From Pyxidicoccus sp. MSG2 (GTDB lineage: Bacteria; Myxococcota; Myxococcia; Myxococcales; Myxococcaceae), in assembly GCF_026626705.1 (NCBI RefSeq), contig NZ_JAPNKC010000001.1, forward strand, positions 3,348,001 through 3,412,000: a DNA stretch of 64,000 nt. Reading direction: 5' to 3'. Both the position numbers and the translations under genes were made by a program. Shown one piece after another: positions 8,843-18,074 of the stretch; within the stretch, counting starts at the first letter, position 1, and every line of letters starts with the position of its first letter. Below the pieces are notes generated by a model. That model did no database searches and was not told where the DNA came from. It saw only the letters and a list, made by a program, of their open reading frames with translations.

Positions 8843-10810
8843 ATGTCCACGAAGCTCTTCGGGATGCAGTGGGCGGGTGATGTCCTGGTGCTGACGCTGG
8901 ACACCCCGGGCTGTGACTTCAACATCTTCAGCCACGAGGCGGCGGTGCAGTTGCTGGAGCTGCTGGAGGGCGTGGACCGCGAGCGGGTGCGCGCGCTCGT
9001 CTTCCGCAGCGCCAAGCCGGGCAGCTTCGTCAATGGCGTGGGGCTGATGATGGCGGGCACCGCCCAGGCGCCCGAGGACATCCCCCGGATGACGGAGACG
9101 GTGACGCGGGCCTACCGCGCGGTGCGCGAGTTCCCCGCGCCCACCATCGCCGCCATCCGTGGCAACTGCTACGGCTGTGGGGTGGAGTTCTCGCTGCACT
9201 GCGACTACCGGGTCGCGGCGCACACGTACGAGACGCACTTCTACATGACGGAGATTGCCGAGTACCTGTTCATCCCGGCGTTCGGCAGCACGCAGGACTT
9301 GCCCCAGCTCATCGGATTGGAGAGCGCCACGGATGCGCTCCTGTGGGGCCAGCGCTGGTCCGCTCCGGAGGCGATGCGCCGGGGGCTGGTGGATGCCTGC
9401 TTCGATGACGCGGACTTCGACGGCAGCGTGACTCGCTTCGTGGACGCGCTGCTGGAGTGCGGCGCGCCCAAGCGCTGGCAGGTGGACGCGCCGGCCCGCA
9501 CGCCCGCGCCGGCCGACTTCGAGGCGCACACGCGCGCCCGCATCTCGAACCTGCCTCAGAGCTACCAGCCCGTGTACACGGAGTGCTTCGACCTGATGCT
9601 GCACGCCTCGCGGCGGGCCCGGGCGGACGCGGCGGACTACCAGCGGGAGGTGGAGGCCTGCGGGCGCGCGGTGGTGAACCCCATCGCGAAGGCCGCGCTC
9701 TCCATCTTCTTCGTGCGGCGGCTCGCGCAGCACCACAGCCTGCGCGAGCACGAATTGCCGCCACTCACCCACTGGGTCATCGACACCGAGGACGCGCGGC
9801 TCGCGGCGTTCGCGGAGGAGCTGCGCACCCGGCGCGTGCGCGGCCTGTCGGTGGAGGTGGCTCCGAGGACGCCTCCTCCTGGCGCTCCGGCGATGCACGT
9901 CGCGCGCCATGCCCCCGAGCATGGGCCGCTGCCGGAGGGCACGGTGTCCCTGGCGGTGGACCTGGTGGAAGGCGCACTGCTGGGAGCTTCGGACCTGGTG
10001 CTGTACGCGCCGCTGCTGGAGGCGGGGCTGCCGGTGGTGGAGGTGCGCGCGGGGAAGGACCAGCCGCTGGAAACGGCGCGCGGCGTCTTCGCCCTGCTCC
10101 ACCGGGCCGGGTTCCACCCGGTGCTGTCGCACGCGACGGGGGAGCCGGTGCTCCATGCCCTGCTGGGCGCGTACCTGGGGCCGCTGGTGGCGCACGTGCT
10201 CGGAGGCGGCGAGGCGCGCGAGGCCCTGGCCACGGTGCGCACCATCGGCTTCGTGCGCTCTCCGGCGGAGCTCATCCGGACCCTACCGCGCACCGCCCTG
10301 GCGATGGCGCTGGCGCCGCACCTGCCGGGACCGGTGGAGCTCGGGGCCGTCGAGCGGGCGCTGGAGGAACTCGCCACCGCCGAGGCTCAGGGGGCCCATG
10401 GCTCCGCGCCGCTCGCGGACGCGGTGTTCATCTCGCTGCTGGGCTTCGTCACCCGCGCGCTCGCTGAGCGCACGCTGGGGCACCCCACCGTGGTGGACGT
10501 GCTGGCGCGTGAGCTCATCGACTTCCCGCTCGGGTTCGGGAGCCTCTGCCGCTACCTCACGCGGGAGCGGGCCTCGCGCCTGCTGACGTCGGATGTGGTG
10601 AGGGCCCTGCTCCCTCGGGGCCCCATGCTGGCGCTGGAAGCGTTCGTGTCCACGGGGCGCGACTTCTATCCGCAGGCGAAGCCGGCCGCGCGCCCCGCCG
10701 CCCCGGCCGTGGCCCTGGCGGCCACCAGGCAGGCCACTCCCTCCGCGCAGCCCGTGTCCGAACCGCAAGCCTCCGAGGCCCCGTCCTCCCCACGGGCCCT
10801 GCATGTCTGA
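8843..10810 (+). CDS. Enoyl-CoA hydratase/isomerase fused to a degenerate dehydrogenase-like C-terminal half
   Basis: 655 residues. Residues ~1-200 are a crotonase domain. The CoA-binding region VFRSAKPGSFVNG is present, as are both candidate catalytic glutamates: Glu115 in GCGVEFSLHCD and Glu137 in MTEIAEYLFIPAFGSTQDL. The rest is arranged like FadB/FadJ, where a 3-hydroxyacyl-CoA dehydrogenase follows. Here no GxGxxG NAD-binding loop is visible; only the C-terminal helical part (HPTVVDVLARELIDFPLGFG) recalls that family. The final ~40 residues are Pro/Ala-rich. Inferred role: hydration, dehydration or isomerisation of an ACP- or CoA-bound acyl chain, with the second half structural. It overlaps the SDR gene by 8 bases. 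Confidence 0.8.
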   Translation: MSTKLFGMQWAGDVLVLTLDTPGCDFNIFSHEAAVQLLELLEGVDRERVRALVFRSAKPGSFVNGVGLMMAGTAQAPEDIPRMTETVTRAYRAVREFPAPTIAAIRGNCYGCGVEFSLHCDYRVAAHTYETHFYMTEIAEYLFIPAFGSTQDLPQLIGLESATDALLWGQRWSAPEAMRRGLVDACFDDADFDGSVTRFVDALLECGAPKRWQVDAPARTPAPADFEAHTRARISNLPQSYQPVYTECFDLMLHASRRARADAADYQREVEACGRAVVNPIAKAALSIFFVRRLAQHHSLREHELPPLTHWVIDTEDARLAAFAEELRTRRVRGLSVEVAPRTPPPGAPAMHVARHAPEHGPLPEGTVSLAVDLVEGALLGASDLVLYAPLLEAGLPVVEVRAGKDQPLETARGVFALLHRAGFHPVLSHATGEPVLHALLGAYLGPLVAHVLGGGEAREALATVRTIGFVRSPAELIRTLPRTALAMALAPHLPGPVELGAVERALEELATAEAQGAHGSAPLADAVFISLLGFVTRALAERTLGHPTVVDVLARELIDFPLGFGSLCRYLTRERASRLLTSDVVRALLPRGPMLALEAFVSTGRDFYPQAKPAARPAAPAVALAATRQATPSAQPVSEPQASEAPSSPRALHV

Positions 10811-11537
10811 GCCACGCGTCGCCGTCATCACGGGGGCGGCGGGTGGCATCGGACGAGCAGTGGTGCGGCGGCTGCTGCGCGCCGGGCTGCACGTCGTGGC
10901 GACCGACCACGCGGCGGAGTCCCTTCGCGAGCTGGCGGAGGTCAGCGTGGACCAGCCCCGCCTGAGCTGCGAGGTGATGGACGTGGCGGACGTGGAGTCC
11001 GTGCGCCGCGTGGCCGCGAGCGTCGACGCGGCCCACCACCGCGTGGACGTGCTCGTCACCTGCGCGGGCGTCTTCCAGCAGGTCTCCGCGCTCAAGGACG
11101 ACGCGGAGGCCGTGGAGCGAGTGCTGCGCATCAACCTCACCGGCACGCTCCACACCACCACGCACTTCGGCGTCATCATGGCGCGCACCGGCGGGCGCAT
11201 CGTCCACGTGAGCTCCATCGCCGGGCTCACCGGGGCCGCGCTCGCGGGGCCGTATGCGGCGTCGAAAGCGGGGATGGTGGCGCTCACGCAGTCGCACGCG
11301 CGCGAGCTGGCACCGCACGGCATCTCCGTGAACGCCGTACTTCCAGGCTACGTCGACACGCCGATGGCCGCGCCGATGCGCGCCACACTGCAGCAGTTCG
11401 TCATGCCTCGCGTCCCCCTGCGCCGCTTCGCGCAGCCGGACGAGGTGGCGGAGGTCATCGAGTTCCTCGCCACGTGCAAGACGCCCTACCTGACGGGCGC
11501 GGCCATCCCCATCGACGGAGGCCTGCATGTCGGCTGA
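10803..11537 (+). CDS. Short-chain dehydrogenase/reductase (FabG-like)
   Basis: 244 residues, classical SDR length. The NAD(P) site TGAAGGIG is at residues 10-17, the structural CAG motif follows, and the active site has Ser in VSSIAG with Tyr151 and Lys155 in YAASK. The C-terminus IPIDGGLHVG is the usual SDR end. It probably oxidises or reduces a beta-hydroxy/keto acyl thioester made by the upstream crotonase. Its last bases contain GGAGG, seven bases later an ATG (11527), and a stop overlapping that new frame, a classic translational-coupling junction. A near copy of this 20-base junction precedes the FAAL start at 12045. Confidence 0.93.
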   Translation: MSEPRVAVITGAAGGIGRAVVRRLLRAGLHVVATDHAAESLRELAEVSVDQPRLSCEVMDVADVESVRRVAASVDAAHHRVDVLVTCAGVFQQVSALKDDAEAVERVLRINLTGTLHTTTHFGVIMARTGGRIVHVSSIAGLTGAALAGPYAASKAGMVALTQSHARELAPHGISVNAVLPGYVDTPMAAPMRATLQQFVMPRVPLRRFAQPDEVAEVIEFLATCKTPYLTGAAIPIDGGLHVG

Positions 11538-12052
11538 TTCGGTACGCGGGGACTGCCTGCACGGAGTGAGGCATCCCCCCGGCGGCCGGCAGCCGTGGAA
11601 GGAACGTTCATTCCGCGAGTCACCCGCCCGGAGGGGCGCAGCGGTGCCCTCCGGCGGCCGGCAGCCGTGGAAGGAACGTTCATTCCGCAAGTCGTCCGCC
11701 CACAGGGGGCAGCGGTGCCCTCCGGCGACCGACAGCCGTGGAAGGAACGTTCATTCCGCGAGGCCTCCGCCCGCTGGGGGCAGCGGTGCCCTCCGGCGGC
11801 CGGCAGCCGCGGAAGGAACGTTCATTCCGCGAGGCCTCCGCCCGGGGGGGCGCGGCTGTGCCCTCCGGCGGCCGGCAGCCGCGGAAGGAACGTTCATTCC
11901 GCGAGGCCTCCGCCCGCCGGGAGGAGCGGAGTGCCGGATGCCACTTCGCTTTGAGTGAGCCCGTCCTCACCGCCCCGTCGGAGGACACGACGCTGATTCA
12001 CGACTCGACCGCTGACCCGGACGAATCCACCCACGGAGGTCTGCATGTCGGC
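11515..12052 (+). repeat. Duplicated RBS/start junction bracketing the SDR-FAAL spacer
   Basis: A 20-base segment at 11515-11534, reading ACGGAGGCCTGCATGTCGGC, recurs at 12033-12052 with one change. Both contain GGAGG and an ATG (11527 and 12045). The first copy is the end of the SDR gene; the second supplies the FAAL ribosome-binding site and start codon. The sequence between them is the tandem array plus a partial copy of the FAAL 5' end. The simplest reading is that SDR and FAAL were once directly coupled and have been separated by duplication and repeat expansion. Confidence 0.75.
11577..11935 (+). repeat. Five-copy ~71-bp tandem repeat with a near-perfect palindrome
   Basis: The core GGAACGTTCATTCC occurs at 11601, 11673, 11744, 11815 and 11887, giving periods of 72, 71, 71 and 72. 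In each unit the core is flanked by G(T/C)GGAA on the left and CGC on the right, so copies 4 and 5 form a 22-base inverted repeat with two mismatches. Each unit also has a GC-rich half (TCCGGCGGCCGGCAGCCG). The period is not a multiple of three, so the open frame starting at 11527 changes peptide along the array and is unlikely to be coding. In RNA each unit would fold as a hairpin; in DNA it offers five spaced palindromes. Confidence 0.85.
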
Positions 12053-12130
12053 CAAGCCCGCCTTGACGGTCCCGCCGGAGGACACGAAGCGGATTCACGA
12101 CTCGGCCCCTGTCCCGGCTGAGTCCAGTCC
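11965..12130 (+). repeat. Tandem duplication of the FAAL 5' coding end (period 97)
   Basis: 11965-12032 and 12060-12130 align, with GAGGACACGA at 11981 and 12078 and ATTCACGACTCG in both. Translated, the upstream copy reads EPVLTAPSEDTTLIHDS, similar to FAAL residues 4-20 KPALTVPPEDTKRIHDS. The upstream copy has no start codon and ends at the second GGAGG-ATG junction. It is thus a relic of the N-terminus of the same gene, adding to the evidence of local duplication here. Confidence 0.7.
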
Positions 12131-13916
12131 TGAAGGTACCGTGAACGCAGCGCGGGCCTATGGCCCGGCCAGTCCGCGCGCGGAGACCGGGTCCACGACC
12201 ACGGCCTGGCTGCCCGACCCAGCACTGACCTTCCCCGAAGCCTTCGCGCGGCGAGTGGCCCTGACGCCCGACCAGCCCGTGCTCCAAGCAGTCAGCTTCG
12301 TCGGACGCGAACCCCAGGCGCGCCCGTTCACCTACGCGGCGCTCGCGAACGGAGTTCATCAAGCCGCCGCGTTGCTCGTTCGCGCGGGCGTGCAGCCGGG
12401 AGACACCGTGCTGCTGTGCGTATCCCGGGCGGACGCGTTCTTCTCCTTCCTCGTCGCCACGCAGGTGCTCGGCGCCATCCCCGCCCCGCTTCCGTCGATG
12501 GCGGACTTGCAGATGCAGTCGTACCAGTCCCGCCTCCGCTCCGTGGCCCGTGACGCGAAGCCGCGCGCCCTCGTGGTGGACGACGCGCGCGCCCGGCAGG
12601 CCGTGGCCGGCGCGCTGGAGGATGGGACGCTCGGCGTCGTGGAGGTGGCGGAGCTCGACGGTGAGTCCGTACTCCTGGAGCGCGCCCTCGACTGGGGCTG
12701 CCGCCCGGAGGGCCTCGCCTTCCTGCAGTACACGTCCGGCAGCACCGGAGAGCCAAAGGGCGTGGTGGTGCGGCACGACAACCTCGTCGCCAATCTGCGC
12801 GCCATCATCGAGGGTGGGCGGATGGACGGGCGCGACGCCGTCTACTCGTGGCTGCCCGTGTTCCACGACATGGGGCTCGTCGCCGGGCTGCTGCTGGGCG
12901 TGTACCTGGGCATCCCCGCCTATGTCGCGCCGCTGAAGAGCTTCGTCTACCGCCCGGACTCGTGGCTGCGGGCCATCCACCGCTTCCGCGCCACGTTCAG
13001 CCCCGCGCCCAACTTCGCCTATCACCTGCTCGCGCACCGCATCCCCGAGAGCGCGCTGCGCGAACTCGACCTGTCCTCCTGGCGGCTCGCCTTCGACGGA
13101 GCGGAGCCCATCGACCCGCGCACGGCCGAGGCCTTCATCCGCCGCTTCGAGCCCGCGGGCTTCCGCGCCACCAGCTTCCGCCCCGCCTACGGACTGGCCG
13201 AGGCGACCCTGGCCGTCTCCTTCGCGCCACCGGAGGCCCCCCTGCGCTGTGACACCGTGGAGCGCGAGGCGCTCACGGCCCGGGGTGAGGCGCGCGCCGT
13301 GGTGAGCGGAAGCACCGACAGCACCACCATCATCAGCGTGGGCCAGCCCGTGCCAGGGCACCGGGTGCGCATCCTCTCGACAGAGGACGGACGCGAGCTT
13401 CCCGAGCGGCACCTGGGTGAGGTGGCCGTGTCCGGCCCGTCCGTGACGCCCGGCTACTTCCGCGAGCTGCGCGAGGGTGGAGCGCCGCGCGCGGAGCTGC
13501 GCACCGGGGACCTGGGCTACCTCGCGGAGGGCGAGCTGTTCATCGTCGACCGGCTCAAGGACCTGCTCGTCGTGGGCGGACGCAAGCATGCCCCGGCCGA
13601 CGTGGAGCGCGTGGTGGGCGCGCTGGAGGGGGTGCGAGGTGGCGCGGTGGTGGCCTTCAGCGTGCGGGGCTCCGAGGGCACGGAGGAGGTCGTCCTCGCC
13701 GTCACTCCGGAGGCGGGTGCGGACCTGGTGGCTCTGGAGGCTACCGTGCAGCGGTCCGCGCAGGAGCACTTCGGCTTCCCACCGCGCGTGGTGCTCGTCC
13801 GCCCGGGCGCGCTGCCGAAGACGTCCAGCGGCAAGCTCCAGCGGTCCGCCTGCCGCGCGCGGTATCTCGACGGGACGCTCCAGCGCTTCACGCGCGAGCC
13901 GGCACCGACGACGTAG
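12045..13916 (+). CDS. Fatty-acyl-AMP ligase (FAAL)
   Basis: 623 residues. It is an ANL-superfamily enzyme of the FAAL type, which activates a fatty acid as acyl-AMP and passes it to a carrier protein. Motifs: P-loop YTSGSTGEPKGV, SWLPVFHDMGLV, the FAAL-type SPAPNFAYHLL, AYGLAEATL, TGDLGYLAEGELFIVDRLKD hinge, and catalytic Lys in LPKTSSGKLQRS. The first ~45 residues are a Ser/Pro/Thr-rich extension that is partly duplicated upstream. The ATG at 12045 has GGAGG 6 bases upstream. With the ACP, crotonase and SDR genes it forms an acyl-activation and modification set. Confidence 0.92.
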   Translation: MSAKPALTVPPEDTKRIHDSAPVPAESSPEGTVNAARAYGPASPRAETGSTTTAWLPDPALTFPEAFARRVALTPDQPVLQAVSFVGREPQARPFTYAALANGVHQAAALLVRAGVQPGDTVLLCVSRADAFFSFLVATQVLGAIPAPLPSMADLQMQSYQSRLRSVARDAKPRALVVDDARARQAVAGALEDGTLGVVEVAELDGESVLLERALDWGCRPEGLAFLQYTSGSTGEPKGVVVRHDNLVANLRAIIEGGRMDGRDAVYSWLPVFHDMGLVAGLLLGVYLGIPAYVAPLKSFVYRPDSWLRAIHRFRATFSPAPNFAYHLLAHRIPESALRELDLSSWRLAFDGAEPIDPRTAEAFIRRFEPAGFRATSFRPAYGLAEATLAVSFAPPEAPLRCDTVEREALTARGEARAVVSGSTDSTTIISVGQPVPGHRVRILSTEDGRELPERHLGEVAVSGPSVTPGYFRELREGGAPRAELRTGDLGYLAEGELFIVDRLKDLLVVGGRKHAPADVERVVGALEGVRGGAVVAFSVRGSEGTEEVVLAVTPEAGADLVALEATVQRSAQEHFGFPPRVVLVRPGALPKTSSGKLQRSACRARYLDGTLQRFTREPAPTT

Positions 13917-13932
13917 GTCCCCATCGCGTTGG

Positions 13933-13955
13933 CGCCTCTGGACGGCCATGAGGCG
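13933..13955. terminator. Possible stem-loop after the FAAL gene
   Basis: CGCCTC (13933-13938) and GAGGCG (13950-13955) flank an 11-base loop in the 112-bp gap between the convergent FAAL and Nudix genes. There is no T-run, so assignment as a terminator is weak. Confidence 0.3.
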
Positions 13956-14028
13956 GAGCACGGCCAGGTCGATATGGCACCCGGGCCCGCGCAAGCCTTC
14001 CCGTCCACACCGCAGCCACGACTCCGCC

Positions 14029-14613
14029 CTAACGAGAGGCCGGAGCCACCACGCGCCGCGCCTTCTCCAGCATCCGCCGCAGCGGTGCCTCATCCGCTCG
14101 CGCCAGCGCCTCATCCCAGGTGAGCCACTGCACCCCGGTGGACTCGGCCGGGTCGTGCACCAGCGCCTCCGGGTTCTCCGCCACCAGGAGGTAGCGCACG
14201 TCCAGGTGGTGATGCTCCGGCTCGTCGCGGCGCGCCGGAATCGTGTGGATGTCCACGTCCAGCGGCTGGGGAGCGGCGGGGTGCACGTGGACACGGCAGC
14301 CCGTCTCCTCTCGTGCCTCCCGCAGCGCCGTGGCCGTCATGTCCCCGCCATCCGCCGCATCCGCATGCCCGCCCGGCTGCAACCAGCGCTTCAGCTTCCC
14401 GTGGTGCAGCATCACCACGCGCGCGCCTTCCGGGTCCACCACCACCGCGCTGCCGGTGAAGTGGGCGGTGGCCTGCGAGCGGGAGAAGGGCTGCTCCAGC
14501 GTGGCGGCGAAGTGGCGCATGCGCTCCAGGTCGTCGCGCTCCTTGTCGTCCGTGGCAACGTGACGCGCGAGCAGGGTCTGCAGGGACGTGGGGACCGGGG
14601 AATCCATGTCCAT
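14029..14613 (-). CDS. Nudix hydrolase
   Basis: 194 residues. The Nudix fold is shown by [14 protein letters not shown] followed by the metal-binding helix [13 protein letters not shown]. The canonical first Glu of the box (GX5E) seems replaced by Gly, while the REXXEE part that binds the metal ions is intact. The family hydrolyses nucleoside diphosphates linked to another group; the substrate here cannot be told. Starts at 14613 (MDMDSP) or 14607 are equally possible, both with only a weak GGACGG site upstream. The gene converges on the FAAL gene and is divergent from the NtrC-type regulator. Confidence 0.87.
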   Translation of the reverse strand: MDMDSPVPTSLQTLLARHVATDDKERDDLERMRHFAATLEQPFSRSQATAHFTGSAVVVDPEGARVVMLHHGKLKRWLQPGGHADAADGGDMTATALREAREETGCRVHVHPAAPQPLDVDIHTIPARRDEPEHHHLDVRYLLVAENPEALVHDPAESTGVQWLTWDEALARADEAPLRRMLEKARRVVAPASR

Positions 14614-14767
14614 CCACGTACCGTCCCGCGACGGCACGCGCCAGTGCCTTCGCACGGCAGGCGTGCAGGCGGCACGAGCCGGTGTAGGGTGCCGCCCGGG
14701 TGTGTTCTCATGCAGGCGCACCCGGGGCGGCCGGTCCCCGCAGTGCATGGAGAATTCGAGCAACGCC

Positions 14768-16174
<1,407 letters not shown>

Positions 16175-16348
16175 GCCTCGAAAATCCGTGACACCCCGAC
16201 GCGCCACCATGACTTTCCACCGCCGTCCCACCCCCTCCCACTCCCTCCCGGCGGCTCCAAGCCCCTGGAATCGCCCGGCTTTTCCCACCGGGGTCGTACC
16301 GGAGTACAGGGCCGGACTGGCATCCGCCTTGCTCAGGAAGCCCCGTCG

Positions 16349-17407
16349 ATGAACCCCCGCCTCTCCGCCCTCCTGCTGTGCCTGCTGCTTGGCGTGCCCG
16401 CATGGGGCGCGTCCGGGCTGGAGGCGGTGCGCGGGCGGGCGCAGACGGCGCGCACGGAGGTGCGCTCGCTGCGCGGCCAGCAGCAGTCGCTGCGCGAGGA
16501 GCTCAACGGGCTGGCGGCGCGAATCGAGGCGCTGAAGTCGGCGCGCCAGGGGCGGCTGACCGCGGGGACGGAGCTGGAGGCGGCGCTGCGGCGCTCGCAG
16601 GAGCTGAGCGGCTCGCTCACCGGGCTGGCGCAGTCGGTGGCGGCGGCGGAGGGCGAGTCGGAGCGCGCGCACCTGGCGCTGCACACCGCGCTGTCCGAGG
16701 AGCTCTCGCGGCTGCGCGCGGCCTGGGACGCGACGACGGAGCGGGGCCAGCGGGCGAAGCTGCTGGAGGCCATGCGCACCGCGCGCGCCGAGCGCGAGGC
16801 CGTGCGCGCGGCGCTGCCGGCCTCGCGGGTGCCGGCGCTGGACGCGGCGACCTCCAGCGGGGATGACCCCGAGGACCTGCTGGAGCAGGCGGACACGCTG
16901 CGCGACACCGAGGACAAGGTGCGCGAGCGGCTCAAGGCCCTGCGCGGGCGCATCACCGAGGTGCGCGAGGAGCGCGACCTGGACCGGCGCATGAACGACT
17001 TCCTCGGCGAGGAGTCGATGTTCGACGAGCAGGACCGCCGGCTCCGCGTGCGCCTGTCCGGCGACCGCGTGCAGGTGGACCGCAGTGGGGGGAGTCGGGG
17101 CGGCAGCCCCTCCTTCCAGGAGGACTCGGCGGGCGCCCCCGGCGGAAACCCGGCACCGCCTCCGGAAATCAGCACGCCCGATGACGTCAGCGGCCCCGGC
17201 CCCATCTCGCCCACCAACGCCTCGGCGCGCGCGAGCGACCGCCGGCCGCAGGTGGAGTCGGTACGCGCCCAGGCGCTGGCCTCGGGCGGGCCGGTGGACC
17301 TGGCCGCCCTGGAGGCCGAGGCCGCGAAGCTGGAGTCCCTGGCCCGCGAGCTGGACGGCCGCGCCTCCACGCTGGAGCACCGCGCCCAGGAGCTGGAGAA
17401 GCGCTGA
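16349..17407 (+). CDS. Secreted coiled-coil protein of unknown function
   Basis: 352 residues. There is a clear signal peptide (NPRLSALLLCLLLGVPAWGA). Residues ~25-130 and ~165-215 are dense in Ala/Arg/Glu/Leu with heptad character, so long coiled coils are likely. Residues ~235-290 are a Gly/Pro/Ser-rich linker (GGSRGGSPSF, GAPGGNPAPPPE) and the last ~45 residues form another helix (AALEAEAAKLESLARELDG). No enzyme motif is seen. A periplasmic scaffold or spacer role is an inference. AGGAAG precedes the ATG at 16349. It converges on the lipoprotein gene with a 13-base gap. Confidence 0.75.
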   Translation: MNPRLSALLLCLLLGVPAWGASGLEAVRGRAQTARTEVRSLRGQQQSLREELNGLAARIEALKSARQGRLTAGTELEAALRRSQELSGSLTGLAQSVAAAEGESERAHLALHTALSEELSRLRAAWDATTERGQRAKLLEAMRTARAEREAVRAALPASRVPALDAATSSGDDPEDLLEQADTLRDTEDKVRERLKALRGRITEVREERDLDRRMNDFLGEESMFDEQDRRLRVRLSGDRVQVDRSGGSRGGSPSFQEDSAGAPGGNPAPPPEISTPDDVSGPGPISPTNASARASDRRPQVESVRAQALASGGPVDLAALEAEAAKLESLARELDGRASTLEHRAQELEKR

Positions 17408-17420
17408 GGCGGCCCTGGGG

Positions 17421-17957
17421 CTACAGCAGCCCGCCCTCCACCTCGAGCGTCACCACCGCCTGCAGGCGCACCTCGCGCTCCGGCATGCGCCCGCGGCCTC
17501 GGACGATGATGCTCATGGTGGGCGCGGACACGAAGGGCTGCAATTCCGTGTCGTCCACGTCCAGCGAGAGGACGGGGTTGGGCGGCCGGAGGTTCAGCCG
17601 GGAGATGTCCTGACGCCGGGCGATGCGCTCCTCGCGGTCTCCTGCCCGCGCGAAGAACTCCACCGAGTCCAGGAAGGTGAAGTCCTGGTCATTGGGACTC
17701 AAGAGCTTGAGCGTCAGGGACGTCACCTTCGCGGACGTCACGTCGCTCTTCTGGACATCCTGGTTCTTGAAGTCCTGGTTCTTGTCGAAGTCCAGCCCCG
17801 CGAAGCTGCTGATGCTGGGGAAGGCGTTGAGGTCGGTGGTGGCGCCGGGAGGCCCCGCGGGCACGGTGGACTCGCCCTTCAGCTCGGTGGTGAAGGAAGA
17901 GGGGGCACAGGCGGCGAGCCCGAGGCCCGCCGCCGCCAGGAGGGACAGAAGGCGCAT
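17421..17957 (-). CDS. Lipoprotein of unknown function
   Basis: 178 residues with a type II signal peptide ending LAAC at Cys17 (MRLLSLLAAAGLGLAAC). The mature part has Asp/Lys repeats around residues 55-70 (FDKNQDFKNQDVQKSDV) and then beta-strand-like sequence; I do not recognise a family. The lack of Asp at +2 (CAPS) fits outer-membrane sorting by the E. coli rule, which may not hold in myxobacteria. It is divergent from the beta-barrel gene at 18075 with a 117-base shared upstream region; a joint envelope role is possible but not shown. Confidence 0.75.
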   Translation of the reverse strand: MRLLSLLAAAGLGLAACAPSSFTTELKGESTVPAGPPGATTDLNAFPSISSFAGLDFDKNQDFKNQDVQKSDVTSAKVTSLTLKLLSPNDQDFTFLDSVEFFARAGDREERIARRQDISRLNLRPPNPVLSLDVDDTELQPFVSAPTMSIIVRGRGRMPEREVRLQAVVTLEVEGGLL

Positions 17958-17963
17958 GTATCA

Positions 17964-17993
17964 AGTGTATCGGGCCGCCGGGGGGGCCGTCAC
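17964..17993 (-). promoter_or_regulatory. Possible leaderless promoter of the lipoprotein gene
   Basis: On the minus strand GTGACG (17993-17988), 18 bases, then TACACT (17969-17964) lies six bases before the ATG at 17957. That would start the transcript at or next to the start codon. No ribosome-binding site is visible, which agrees with a leaderless message. Matches to the consensus are only moderate. Confidence 0.3.
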
Positions 17994-18074
17994 CGTCGAG
18001 GCCGACCTGCCGGACGGGCGCGCCCTCCCGCGAGTGGGGCGTGCAGGCTCCGGGCCGGTTATGGTGCGCGCGTC

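Noticed and set aside
11577..11935. CRISPR array
   Set aside because: Units are conserved along their whole length, with no unique spacers and no cas genes nearby.
11527..11958. 143-codon frame from the old start codon through the tandem repeats
   Set aside because: Repeat periods of 71-72 change the frame between copies, so the peptide is not repeated, and no domain is visible.
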